DNA of 30,683 nucleotides, taken from positions 1 to 30,683 of the IMG/VR virus record IMGVR_UViG_3300036852_000354, one strand, 5' to 3'. A model generated the notes under the pieces. It ran no database searches, had not been told where the DNA came from, and saw only the letters and a list, made by a program, of their open reading frames with translations. The position numbers and the translations under genes are program-made. How positions within the stretch are numbered: the stretch's first letter is position 1; each line of letters starts with the position of its first letter. Positions 1-5,998 of the stretch are shown here, in pieces. Source of the DNA: a virus.

Positions 1-2
1 AC

Positions 3-125
3 ATGAGAGGCGATACAGCTGGCAAGGTCTTCGACGAAACCTGGCCGCTGCCCGCGGCGGCAGTCAACGGTGCCGTCTGGGACCAGGCCTGGGCCCGGGT
101 GCAGTCTCGTCGGGGCTGGGCATGA
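3..125 (+). CDS. Tiny array protein (40 aa), unknown function
   Basis: The ATG at 3 sits in an ATGA, as expected if a gene left of the window ends at base 6. The 40-aa product carries the VWDQAWARV helix that recurs in variants across the small genes of this array (QVWARL, QVWRAV, QVWDRA). It ends in Ala and overlaps the next gene by 4 bases in a GGGCATGAA junction that recurs at 1006, 5763 and, one base different, at 6347. No known family is recognised. An N-terminal extension beyond the left edge is possible. Confidence 0.55.
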   Translation: MRGDTAGKVFDETWPLPAAAVNGAVWDQAWARVQSRRGWA

Positions 126-253
126 AAGCCCTGGAGTTCGACACAGGCCTTCGACGCCGACTCGGTGGCTGGTTCCAGCACATCGCCGAAGACACACTGC
201 CCGCCCGGCTGGCTGTGTGGCAGCTGCGGAATTCGATCCAGGACGAGCTCTGA
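122..253 (+). CDS. Tiny array protein (43 aa), unknown function
   Basis: Starts in the ATGA overlap with the previous gene and ends in TGATG overlapping the next start. The product is helical and basic (RRRLGGW near residue 11), with an AVWQLRNSI segment near residue 31 that resembles the V-W helix of its neighbours. No family recognised. Perfect coupling to both neighbours is the main support. Confidence 0.6.
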   Translation: MKALEFDTGLRRRLGGWFQHIAEDTLPARLAVWQLRNSIQDEL

Positions 254-456
254 TGTATAAAGTCAACGTCAGTACCCGCGGCGGCTTCTACGATGTCGCT
301 CCTGGCTGGCTTGTCGAAACATGCCGGGAAGCAACCCGGCCCCGGACCACCGAACTGGTCCGGCAACGAGTCATGGGCAACCGCCCGTGGATCATGCGAG
401 AGTTCTCCCTCCATGTCCGGACCGAAGCCCGCCGACAGAACTGGGGGTCGTCATGA
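253..456 (+). CDS. Tiny array protein (67 aa), unknown function
   Basis: The frame is open from base 70, but the ATG at 253 overlaps the upstream stop by one base and is the natural start. The start region is beta-prone (MYKVNV), followed by two helix segments, ELVRQRVMG (about residues 35-43) and FSLHVRTEARRQ, that match the V-x3-V style of the array. Ends in an ATGA overlap with the next gene. Function unknown. Confidence 0.65.
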   Translation: MYKVNVSTRGGFYDVAPGWLVETCREATRPRTTELVRQRVMGNRPWIMREFSLHVRTEARRQNWGSS

Positions 457-617
457 ACCAGATCAAGATCCGGCCCGTGGGGATGGCACATCGCGTCGAT
501 ATGAAACTTCGGCTACGTGCTGCCAGATACTGGTGGTTGAAACAACAACTACAGTCCGAACCGTACGAGATCGCCAGCGAAATCTGGGGCCAGCTCTGGT
601 GGGGGGAGTACAGATGA
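453..617 (+). CDS. Tiny array protein (54 aa), MNQI type
   Basis: Begins at an ATGA overlap. The start encodes MNQIKIR and resembles the start of the gene at 8266 (VNQIST) and those at 7749 and 8599 (VNRV, MNRV). Trp-rich C-terminal half (YWWLKQQL, IWGQLWW). The last codons contain a GGGGGGAG ribosome site for the next gene. Function unknown. Confidence 0.62.
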   Translation: MNQIKIRPVGMAHRVDMKLRLRAARYWWLKQQLQSEPYEIASEIWGQLWWGEYR

Positions 618-802
618 AAACAGTCCTGTCCCGGCAAACGATCTACAACGACATCGAAGTCCTCACCCGATGGCCGGGCGACATTCCCGAACACGACATC
701 GTCGCGTTCGTCTTCGGCCCCGATGACGGGCTCGTATACGAAACCCGTAACCAGGTCTACGACATCATCGAAGCAGTCCGCTGGCCGCTACAAGGCTGGT
801 GA
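614..802 (+). CDS. Tiny array protein (62 aa), unknown function
   Basis: ATG in an ATGA overlap, preceded by GGGGGGAG about 6 bases upstream. An acidic middle (FGPDDG) is followed by the helix RNQVYDIIEAVRW, a clear variant of the array's R-x-Q-V helix. Stop overlaps the next start (TGATG). No known family. Confidence 0.65.
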   Translation: MKTVLSRQTIYNDIEVLTRWPGDIPEHDIVAFVFGPDDGLVYETRNQVYDIIEAVRWPLQGW

Positions 803-1011
803 TGAAACCACTTAGTGACAACAGCTTCCCCCAAGACACCTTGTGGGAAGCCGGATCCTGGGTCGAAGACCTTGTTGGGCCGGCCGACGACGTCATTTTC
901 TCCCCCAACGGCCATGTCACATTCCGGGTCGATGACGTCCTACGGGGCCTGCGCCAACGCTTCCATGTTATCCGCGGCCACACCTGGGACCAGGCCCGGG
1001 AGCGGGCATGA
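802..1011 (+). CDS. Small array protein (69 aa), unknown function
   Basis: ATG at 802 overlaps the upstream TGA by one base; a GTG one codon earlier is less likely. The protein has an acidic N-terminal half (LWEAGSWVEDLVG), then a beta-prone HVTFRVDD, then a helix ending in WDQARERA. The C-terminal WDQA is shared with the gene at 3-125 (VWDQAW). Ends in Ala at the recurrent GGGCATGAA junction. Function unknown. Confidence 0.65.
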   Translation: MKPLSDNSFPQDTLWEAGSWVEDLVGPADDVIFSPNGHVTFRVDDVLRGLRQRFHVIRGHTWDQARERA

Positions 1012-1190
1012 AACCGGTGGCCGACGTCGCGTGGCATGCCCGGCGTAACGTCACCCATGACAACATCCGGTTCAGTTCGTCAGCCCCCCACCCGCCATAC
1101 CGACTAGCTTTCGATACCGAAGTTGCTATCCACAATGGGGTGAAACTGATAGTCAGAGTGGAGGTCCGGAGCCGTGCTTCCAAACCGTGA
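1008..1190 (+). CDS. Small array protein (60 aa), MKPV type
   Basis: Starts in ATGA with MKPVADVAW. Similar MKPV starts occur at 3320 and 4652, and KPVADIDF occurs inside the product of 6182-6352, so these genes probably share ancestry. C-terminal end is beta-prone (VKLIVRVEVRSR). Function unknown. Confidence 0.65.
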   Translation: MKPVADVAWHARRNVTHDNIRFSSSAPHPPYRLAFDTEVAIHNGVKLIVRVEVRSRASKP

Positions 1191-1322
1191 ACAGGTTTGG
1201 GCCGCCTACAACCCCGACCAGTGGACCCATACCCGGTGGGCATTCGAGATCATGCGGCACATGCTCGTTGACGATGTTTGGGCAAGGATCAACAACCAAA
1301 TGGAGGATGCGTCCGGACGTCG

Positions 1323-1337
1323 CAGTATAGATACTGT
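1323..1337 (+). promoter_or_regulatory. Palindrome and possible -10 element before the DUF6745 gene
   Basis: CAGTAT-AG-ATACTG is a perfect 6+6 inverted repeat (1323-1336). Its right arm runs into TACTGT (1332-1337), the same hexamer proposed as -10 for the gene at 10324, where it also overlaps an inverted repeat. No good -35 is visible 17 bases upstream. Inferred to be a promoter under a dimeric repressor or activator. The 1191-1374 stretch is otherwise an open frame, described under the DUF6745 gene. Confidence 0.4.
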
Positions 1338-1374
1338 GTTGGAGCCGAGCGCACCACAGCAGGAAAGGAAACCC

Positions 1375-2385
1375 ATGACGAGCCAGAAGATTGACAAGCT
1401 CACCCCGGAGCAGGAAGCGCTTCTGCCGGTGTGGCGCGACAAGTGGATCGAGATCGGACTGAAGACCGGAGCCGCCGACCGGGACCTCGCCGAGGAAGGT
1501 GTCTGCCAGGCATACCGGTCCGCCGGCCTGCCGGAACCGAAGGCCATCATCTGGGCCGACAGTCCCCTCGAGGGTGCCCGCTGGGCGGCGTGGATGGAAA
1601 CCCTCGACGATGCCCCCACCAACTGGCAGCGGGCCAAGTTTGAGGCTGGCAAGTACGCCGTGCCCCGGGATGCGATCCTGAACCAGATCAGCACCGCCAA
1701 GATCACCCGCGACATGACCCTGAACCAGCTGTCCAACGCCGTCTACGGCCAGCACGATGCCGGCTGGCTGTCGTTCTACGACTACATGGGCGAGGTCCTG
1801 GGCCTGACCGAGGTCGAGCCCCTGCACGGGGTGATGAAGGTGGCGAAGTCCGCCGGCTGGTGGTGGCCGTTCGACAAGGCCTGCGTCATGTCCGAACGCC
1901 CCATCCACCTGTCTCGCGACCCCCAGGACCGGATGCACAACCCTGACGGGTATGCGATCGAATACCCCGACGGGTTCGGTGTCGCGATGTGGCACGGGAC
2001 CCGGGTGCCGATCGACATGCTGACCACCGGCTGGGGCATCAAGCGGACCCTGAGGGAGGAAAACACCGAGGTCCGGCGGTGTGCGATCGAGAAGTACGGC
2101 TGGGACCGGTTCATCTACGACGCGAAGCTGAAGGCCGTCGGCAAGGAGATGCAAGATCCTGGCAACCCCGGCTATACGCTGTCGCTGTGGGATCTGCCGG
2201 AGCGTATCTACGGCGACGAAGACGTCCGGGTGCTGCTGTGCACCAACGCCACCATTGAACGTGACGGCACCCGGCGCCGGTTCGGGCTGACGGTCCCGGC
2301 GGAGATGCCCAACGCCCTGGCGGCGGCGGCGTGGACGTTCGGCAAGACCGAACGCGAGTACGCTGACCTGCTGCGGGCATGCTGA
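1375..2385 (+). CDS. DUF6745-like protein
   Basis: 336-aa protein. The N-terminus LTPEQEALLPVWRDKWIEIG with a following AYRxAGLPEPK segment and IxWADSPLEGA matches what I know of actinobacterial DUF6745 proteins, whose biochemical role is unknown. The middle is rich in Trp and Gly; Cys residues near 170-230 are scattered and I see no catalytic motif. ATG 1375 is chosen because AGGAAAGGA lies 8 bases upstream and family proteins begin about here. The frame is open back to a GTG at 1174; that 67-codon extension contains EQVWAAYN and VDDVWARI, which look like the tiny array proteins, so it is either a separate small reading frame lacking its own stop or a fusion. In other actinobacteria I recall such genes near one resembling 4936-5352, present here 2.5 kb downstream. 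Confidence 0.8.
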   Translation: MTSQKIDKLTPEQEALLPVWRDKWIEIGLKTGAADRDLAEEGVCQAYRSAGLPEPKAIIWADSPLEGARWAAWMETLDDAPTNWQRAKFEAGKYAVPRDAILNQISTAKITRDMTLNQLSNAVYGQHDAGWLSFYDYMGEVLGLTEVEPLHGVMKVAKSAGWWWPFDKACVMSERPIHLSRDPQDRMHNPDGYAIEYPDGFGVAMWHGTRVPIDMLTTGWGIKRTLREENTEVRRCAIEKYGWDRFIYDAKLKAVGKEMQDPGNPGYTLSLWDLPERIYGDEDVRVLLCTNATIERDGTRRRFGLTVPAEMPNALAAAAWTFGKTEREYADLLRAC

Positions 2386-2570
2386 CAGTTGCTGTCGCCA
2401 AGGCCAGGTACGCCGACGCCGTGCCTGGCCTTTACCACATCTATCACCATATCAAGAACGGGACCGAGCCTGCGGCGGTGTTGTTTCGGGCGTGGTATGT
2501 CCCATACATGGGAGTGATCAATGAAGCGCGTCGTGCATCAGCTACCGGGCCGGTCCCAGGCCAGAGATGA
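2379..2570 (+). CDS. Small protein (63 aa), unknown function
   Basis: ATG lies in a 7-base overlap with the end of the DUF6745 gene (GGGCATGCTGA). Hydrophobic and aromatic-rich: HIYHHI near residue 20 and FRAWYVPYMGVI near residue 41. Its last 50 bases overlap the next gene in another frame, longer than usual here, so the end or the reality of either gene is less sure. Confidence 0.55.
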   Translation: MLTVAVAKARYADAVPGLYHIYHHIKNGTEPAAVLFRAWYVPYMGVINEARRASATGPVPGQR

Positions 2571-2679
2571 TGTGGGCCCGATCCCGGCTGTGGTTCGGCG
2601 TCAGGTCCGGGCCATGGGCCGGCAAGTTCAGCTTCCGGGTACACCCGTCAAGGACGCACTGTGGTGGATGGGCCGATGA
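2521..2679 (+). CDS. Tiny array protein (52 aa), first of a 52-aa triplet
   Basis: ATG preceded by GGGAG at 8-10 bases. Product begins MKRVVHQLPGRS and continues with VVRRQVRAMGRQVQLPG, an example of the R-x-Q-V helix. It is exactly the length of the next two genes. Ends in an ATGA overlap. Basic protein; nucleic-acid or membrane contact is possible but unproven. Confidence 0.6.
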   Translation: MKRVVHQLPGRSQARDDVGPIPAVVRRQVRAMGRQVQLPGTPVKDALWWMGR

Positions 2680-2834
2680 GAGCAGTTACGGTAAAGATCG
2701 ACAACCATCCCATTCGGGCCCGGATTCGGGGCCAATGCCCAGGACTGGAGCTGAGCCTCATGTTTCCCCTTCATCTCCCGATCCATGGTCCGATCCGGCA
2801 GGAGATGAAAGCCCGATGCGATCACTCCGAATAA
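2676..2834 (+). CDS. Tiny array protein (52 aa), paralogue of next gene
   Basis: ATGA start, TAATG end overlapping the next start by one base. Product: basic beta-prone HPIRARIRGQ, then LSLMFPLHLPIHGPIRQEM. Aligned with the following gene, the order IR-x-R-I, G-Q, a hydrophobic stretch, PxHxPI, and a terminal helix is conserved, so the two are most likely tandem paralogues. The frame at 2567-2992 that covers this region is a shadow. Confidence 0.65.
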   Translation: MRAVTVKIDNHPIRARIRGQCPGLELSLMFPLHLPIHGPIRQEMKARCDHSE

Positions 2835-2992
2835 TGGTAGACGCTCCCGATGCCGTCATCCGGATCCGGATCCAGGTCCGGGGTCAGCTTCCACCCAGGC
2901 AGGCTTTCATCATTCTGTTCCCGGTCCATGAACCGATCCGGAATCCGATCAAAGAACAGGTGGTGGCCTCATGCAATCTGTGGACAAGGTGA
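2834..2992 (+). CDS. Tiny array protein (52 aa), paralogue of previous gene
   Basis: The ATG overlaps the upstream TAA by one base. The product carries VIRIRIQVRGQ, then FIILFPVHEPIRNPIKEQV, matching the previous gene and, more weakly, the proteins at 8266, 8426 and the second half of 8599 (IRVxL, PVH, R-x-Q-V). A longer frame upstream (from 2567) is out of register with the tiny genes and is not used. Function unknown. Confidence 0.65.
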   Translation: MVDAPDAVIRIRIQVRGQLPPRQAFIILFPVHEPIRNPIKEQVVASCNLWTR

Positions 2993-3144
2993 TGTGGCAT
3001 GACCTGCGGGTCGGGGCCGGGTTCCATGCCGCAGTGCGGATGACATCTCAATGCCGGTGGAACATCCGCCGCGACACCCTGGTCGGGTGGACGTTGCCGA
3101 TGTCGGTCCTGGATGAGACGAAGGTGCGCCAGTGGACAAGGTGA
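2980..3144 (+). CDS. Tiny array protein (54 aa), VDKV type
   Basis: Starts possible at ATG 2971, GTG 2980 or ATG 2992, all in frame. GTG 2980 is favoured because the sequence GTGGACAAGGTGA found here also starts the next gene and nearly recurs at 9723, each time encoding VDKV. Middle: GFHAAVRM, then NIRRDTLVGW; C-terminus QWTR. Its last codons (TGG ACA AGG TGA) repeat the end of the gene before it. Function unknown. Confidence 0.55.
   Translation: MDKVMWHDLRVGAGFHAAVRMTSQCRWNIRRDTLVGWTLPMSVLDETKVRQWTR
2980..3144 (+). repeat. 13-bp direct repeats bounding one tiny gene
   Basis: GTGGACAAGGTGA occurs at 2980-2992 and again at 3132-3144, flanking the gene between them; start-to-start distance 152 bases. 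In both places it holds the end of one gene (TGG ACA AGG TGA) and the start of the next (GTG GAC AAG GTG). A related copy, GTGGACAAAGTTGA, lies at 9723-9736. This looks like the scar of a gene-sized tandem duplication. Confidence 0.7.
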
Positions 3145-3323
3145 GGTTAGGACGGCGCCCGGTGGTATATGAGACGTTCGGAATGATCGTTTCGCGCATC
3201 GGCGGCAAGGACGTCTACTCCCAACGGTCACTGTTGAGGGCCGGGTTCCCGCACGCTAGCCGGGTTCGGCGTGTGGTCAAGGCCGAGTTCGGACCGCCGC
3301 CTGAACGGAGGTGGTTCCGGTGA
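3132..3323 (+). CDS. Small array protein (63 aa), VDKV type
   Basis: GTG start within the 13-bp repeat; a GTG at 3141 in frame is an alternative. Product begins VDKVRLGRRPVVYETFG and ends with the basic helix SRVRRVVKAEFG, again the array style. Ends in a GTGA overlap. Close to the VDKV protein at 9723 only at its start. Confidence 0.6.
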   Translation: MDKVRLGRRPVVYETFGMIVSRIGGKDVYSQRSLLRAGFPHASRVRRVVKAEFGPPPERRWFR

Positions 3324-3595
3324 AACCGGTCGAAGTTCCCAACGGTGCCACCGTTGGCTGGACAGATGAGCATGACATCAACGGCGGCGGTGTCGGCTAC
3401 ATTGACGCCGCCGGTGACTTCGTCAAGATCCGGGCGCCGTGGCCGGTGCTGGAGGCGACGGTGCTGGCCACCTTCCCGCACGAGATCGTATGGCGGCGCA
3501 CATATCAGACACTGGAAAGGATTGGGCCATGGGATGGTTCCGAAGGAAAGCTCTTGTTAAGGCCCTGGCGGTCCAGCCAGCGGCGCAGGCGGTGA
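3320..3595 (+). CDS. Small protein (91 aa), VKPV start, unknown function
   Basis: GTG 3320 overlaps the upstream TGA and is preceded by AACGGAGG at 8 bases. The first two thirds look like a compact beta protein (GATVGWTDEH, GGVGYIDAAGDFVKI, WPVLEATVLATFP). The last 22 codons overlap the next gene in another frame and are Arg-rich, so the functional end may be earlier in evolution. Function unknown. Confidence 0.55.
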   Translation: MKPVEVPNGATVGWTDEHDINGGGVGYIDAAGDFVKIRAPWPVLEATVLATFPHEIVWRRTYQTLERIGPWDGSEGKLLLRPWRSSQRRRR

Positions 3596-3813
3596 CGTTC
3601 TCGGCCCCAGATGAACGACCGGATCCGGCCGTCTGGCAGGTGACACTGACCGACGGGACACAGCTGCGCATCAGTGCCGACTTTTGGGCAGAAGGAGACA
3701 TCTACACGTCGTTCCGGACAGACATCTACTATGGCGGCGTTCGGGGCCGGTCCCGGGCGGTGGCCGCAGTCCGGACCGATCTGGTCCGGTCGATTGTTCG
3801 GGAGGCCGCGTGA
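3529..3813 (+). CDS. Small protein (94 aa), unknown function
   Basis: ATG preceded by GGAAAGG at about 9 bases. Begins MGWFRRKALVKALAV, a short amphipathic basic helix, then a beta-rich part (VWQVTLTDGTQLRIS, DIYTSFRTDIYYGG), then the helix AVAAVRTDLVRSIV with the V-x3-V spacing of the array. Ends in a GTGA overlap. No family recognised. Confidence 0.65.
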   Translation: MGWFRRKALVKALAVQPAAQAVTFSAPDERPDPAVWQVTLTDGTQLRISADFWAEGDIYTSFRTDIYYGGVRGRSRAVAAVRTDLVRSIVREAA

Positions 3814-4022
3814 ACATCATCAGCCATGACAAGATCCGGAGCGTGTACTGCTGCTACAGCTGCAACTGTTGGCCGATGCTCAGCCGGGCGCGCCGGATCG
3901 AGGCTGGCAACCAGGCCCGGATCTTCTTGGGACCCGACACCGACAGTGACCTCGGGCCCCTGATCGCTGTCAGCATCCATGCCGAGATCAGGCAAAGGGA
4001 ATATCGTGCAGCCCATCGTTAA
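3810..4022 (+). CDS. Cys-rich small protein (70 aa)
   Basis: GTG in GTGA overlap. Carries a cysteine knot-like cluster SVYCCYSCNCW (about residues 12-22), that is C-C-x2-C-x-C, which could bind metal. The next gene has C-C-x2-C in the same relative place, so they may be diverged copies. C-terminal half is helical with HAEIRQREY. Function unknown. Confidence 0.6.
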   Translation: MNIISHDKIRSVYCCYSCNCWPMLSRARRIEAGNQARIFLGPDTDSDLGPLIAVSIHAEIRQREYRAAHR

Positions 4023-4188
4023 CCGCCGGCCGTGGCGACTTCAATGCTGCGCCGGATGTTTGAACAACGTATTGGGTATCGTCGGCGAACGCCGCATCCA
4101 CCCAGCTAAAATCATGCACTCGTCCGAACTGCGCCGGCTCGTCACCAACACCCTCTCACTCCAGTTACGCGATCGGATCCAGTTGTGA
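4006..4188 (+). CDS. Cys-containing small protein (60 aa)
   Basis: GTG 4006 has AAAGGGA 6 bases upstream; an in-frame ATG at 3979 has no such site. Product begins VQPIVNRRPWRLQCCAGC; C-C-x2-C parallels the previous gene. The rest is helical (SSELRRLVTNTLSLQLRDRI). Ends in GTGA overlap. Function unknown. Confidence 0.6.
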   Translation: MQPIVNRRPWRLQCCAGCLNNVLGIVGERRIHPAKIMHSSELRRLVTNTLSLQLRDRIQL

Positions 4189-4418
4189 ACCCGATCCCGA
4201 TGTTCAAACCTGCTTTCGGCTACGTCCACATCCCCATCACCCATGGCTGGAAACGGTCATGGGTGCTGCACGAAACCGGGGTCCTGCCGGTCTCATCGGT
4301 CGAATGGCCGGTTGTGGGTATCGAAGGGCTTACGACACCCGCCGCCGCCCCGCGGGCCCGGATTGTTGACCAAATCCGGGCCGAAACACTACCGCGGAGG
4401 TGGTCATGGTTCCAGTGA
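4185..4418 (+). CDS. Small protein (77 aa), unknown function
   Basis: GTG start in GTGA overlap. Begins VNPIPMFKPAFGYVHIPITHGW; the H-x-P-I element resembles LPIH/PVH of the 52- and 58-aa genes. C-terminus RIVDQIRAETLPRRW fits the array helix. Encodes, near its end, the GGAGG for the next gene. Function unknown. Confidence 0.6.
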   Translation: MNPIPMFKPAFGYVHIPITHGWKRSWVLHETGVLPVSSVEWPVVGIEGLTTPAAAPRARIVDQIRAETLPRRWSWFQ

Positions 4419-4582
4419 AACTTATCGACATCCGGTTCCGGACCGCGCTCTACGGCCGGGACCATGTCACCTGCGTCGGCGTCACCATCCCGTCCCATGC
4501 CGCCAGGATCGTCCGGCGCAGCCCGGTCTGGAACGTGTTGTCGAATGTTCCCGGCGAACTGTACGGGCGGTGGAACCGTTGA
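4406..4582 (+). CDS. Tiny array protein (58 aa)
   Basis: ATG 4406 lies 5 bases after GGAGG (4396-4400). GTG 4400 and GTG 4415 are in-frame alternatives. The product MVPVKLIDIRF... contains ARIVRRSPVWNVL and ends GRWNR. It is followed by a 69-base stretch (4583-4651) in which I see no gene beyond a possible GTG start at 4616 for the next frame. Confidence 0.6.
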   Translation: MVPVKLIDIRFRTALYGRDHVTCVGVTIPSHAARIVRRSPVWNVLSNVPGELYGRWNR

Positions 4583-4651
4583 TCATCATAAGAGAAGTCC
4601 CAGCCCCGCATTGACGTGGCGGCTGAAAGATGCGATCACCTGGGGGCTGCC

Positions 4652-4915
4652 ATGAAACCGGTCCGGCGCCAGATTCCTGGCATGGGTGCGTACACGTGGG
4701 AAGACGATGCATGGAAGCAACCCGTCCTACATAGTTCGTCGAAGCTTGTGCCGAGTGCCGTGGTCGTTCGGGTTCGGACGGCGAGGCCGGAAGTGTTTTG
4801 GCCGCTGCGCCGGCGGATCATCGAGACTGCACCATCGGCCGAAAGGTCACCAAGCTTCCACCGGAAGGCGGTTGCGGGTACACTCCGAATACTCCAAGCT
4901 TTGGGTATCGGTTAA
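4652..4915 (+). CDS. Small protein (87 aa), MKPV type
   Basis: ATG follows CTGGGGG at 8 bases; in-frame GTG 4616 is possible. Starts MKPVRRQIPG. Middle VVVRVRTARPEVFWPLRRRII fits the array pattern of a beta stretch followed by a basic helix. The last 25 residues are low in recognisable structure and run up to the control region of the next gene. Function unknown. Confidence 0.5.
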   Translation: MKPVRRQIPGMGAYTWEDDAWKQPVLHSSSKLVPSAVVVRVRTARPEVFWPLRRRIIETAPSAERSPSFHRKAVAGTLRILQALGIG

Positions 4916-4919
4916 CCGA
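4908..4919 (+). promoter_or_regulatory. Perfect 12-bp palindrome TCGGTTAACCGA
   Basis: Complete dyad centred on GTTAAC just before the ribosome site (GAGAGAAGGGA) of the 138-aa gene. Could be an operator. No convincing promoter hexamers are seen; TACACT at 4879-4884 is the best -10-like match but lacks a good -35. Confidence 0.35.
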
Positions 4920-4935
4920 GAGAAGGGATCCAAAC

Positions 4936-5352
4936 GTGTCGAAGACTCTCGCAGAGCTCGTCAAGACGCACGGTGTCGAGATCGACCCGCACCTGGAGCG
5001 GGAGCTGAGCATCCCGGTTCTGGCTGGAATGCAGCGGCAGGGTGACGTTCTCGTCTCCCCGGCCAAGGCCGGTACGACCCCCGCGAAGACCCCGGTTGCG
5101 AAGGCGGGCTTCCCGGTCGTGCGCGGCGAGAACGGTGGCAACACCCACCTTCTGCTCGCCGAGGGCGACGTCTGGTTCGACGTCCGTGAGGCCACGGTCG
5201 ACAACCTGGCGCTGGGCACCCTGACCATCGCCGACGACGCGATCGGTCACCTCGCCCACCCGGAGCACGGCTACATGTCGATGGCCCCCGGCACCTACAC
5301 CATCTCCCGGCAGCGGGAGCAGTCCGAGGTGACCCGGATGGTAGCCGACTAA
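4936..5352 (+). CDS. 138-aa protein, probable partner of the DUF6745 protein
   Basis: GTG 4936 has GAGAGAAGGGA 6-9 bases upstream; the frame is open further back to 4798 but that part overlaps the preceding gene. Residues 1-50 are helical; the C-terminal domain is beta-rich with VRGENGGNTHLLLAEGDVWF, then HLAHPEHGYMSMAPGTYTIS and RQREQSEVTRMV at the end. I recall actinobacterial hypothetical proteins with this xHPEHGY...PGTYxxxRQREQ ending, encoded near DUF6745 genes. The reaction is unknown. A hairpin follows, so it probably forms its own transcription unit or the end of one. Confidence 0.75.
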   Translation: MSKTLAELVKTHGVEIDPHLERELSIPVLAGMQRQGDVLVSPAKAGTTPAKTPVAKAGFPVVRGENGGNTHLLLAEGDVWFDVREATVDNLALGTLTIADDAIGHLAHPEHGYMSMAPGTYTISRQREQSEVTRMVAD

Positions 5353-5373
5353 TACCGGCGTGTACACCGATCA

Positions 5374-5401
5374 GGTCCCGTTCCCTGCTGGGGGCGGGGC
5401 C
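5374..5401 (+). terminator. GC-rich hairpin after the 138-aa gene
   Basis: GGTCCCGTTCCC (5374-5385), loop TGCT, GGGGGCGGGGCC (5390-5401) pair over 12 bases when G-U pairs are allowed. The sequence after it has few T residues, so it may end or slow transcription without a classical U-run, or stabilise the 3' end. Confidence 0.5.
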
Positions 5402-5424
5402 TGGTCTGTTATGGCGGAGGTGTG

Positions 5425-5607
5425 ATGAAACAGGTGGATCCGCAAGTGTGGGCGAGACCAGACAATCTGGTGTTCGTCGCGTCCCGGGACCTGTTCACGA
5501 CAACGTTGTGGGATCGGATGGCCGGCGAGGTCGCTTCCAGGGTTTTCGTCCGCGAACTCAGCTGGCGCGTCAAGGCGATGATCCGCAGGCAGATGGGGTC
5601 GCCGTGA
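5425..5607 (+). CDS. Small array protein (60 aa)
   Basis: ATG after GGCGGAGG (5413-5420). Starts MKQVDPQVWARP; QVWAR recurs in the protein of 8266. Ends with a strongly basic helix LSWRVKAMIRRQMG. Ends in a GTGA overlap. Function unknown. Confidence 0.65.
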   Translation: MKQVDPQVWARPDNLVFVASRDLFTTTLWDRMAGEVASRVFVRELSWRVKAMIRRQMGSP

Positions 5608-5768
5608 AGCGGATACGGCGGCTGGTGTGGAGTGACCGGGAGAAGACGACGTTCGACACGGTCAGGCACCGGACCATCAGTCGGGCTCGGAGCCGGACGT
5701 CAGCTGCGATGCCCCGGACTGGGGCCGTCCCCCAGGTCCTCCGGGAACAGGTTTGGGATCGGGCATGA
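5604..5768 (+). CDS. Tiny array protein (54 aa), very basic
   Basis: GTG in GTGA overlap. VKRIRRLVW at the start, an Arg/Ser/Thr-rich middle, and VLREQVWDRA at the end, a textbook copy of the array's R-x-Q-V-W helix. Terminal Ala and the GGGCATGAA junction are shared with genes ending at 125 and 1011. Function unknown. Confidence 0.65.
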   Translation: MKRIRRLVWSDREKTTFDTVRHRTISRARSRTSAAMPRTGAVPQVLREQVWDRA

Positions 5769-5998
5769 AGTCGGTCCAGTATCGGGTATGGGGTGACTCG
5801 GACCGGGTGGCGTATGGGGCATCCTGGCATCAGATGGATCTGCCCGTCCGTAACAGTGTCACCCGCGGTGCGTTGCACAGGGTGCCGGCTTCGGTGAATG
5901 CCAGACTAGGAGAAGAAATCCATGATCGACAGCTCGACGTTGGACCAGCTCGAAGCCACGTTGAAAGCCGCCCGGACCGCTGGCCGCGGACAACTTGA
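5765..5998 (+). CDS. Small array protein (77 aa), unknown function
   Basis: ATG in ATGA overlap. MKSVQYRVWGDSDRVAYG is beta-prone, then LPVRNSVTRGALHRVPASV is the array helix. The last 26 codons overlap the next gene by 77 bases in another frame and are probably a poorly constrained tail. Confidence 0.5.
   Translation: MKSVQYRVWGDSDRVAYGASWHQMDLPVRNSVTRGALHRVPASVNARLGEEIHDRQLDVGPARSHVESRPDRWPRTT

Noticed and set aside
2567-2833. Long frame leading into the gene at 2834
   Set aside because: Two 52-aa genes with coupled starts explain the region better; the upstream part overlaps them out of register.
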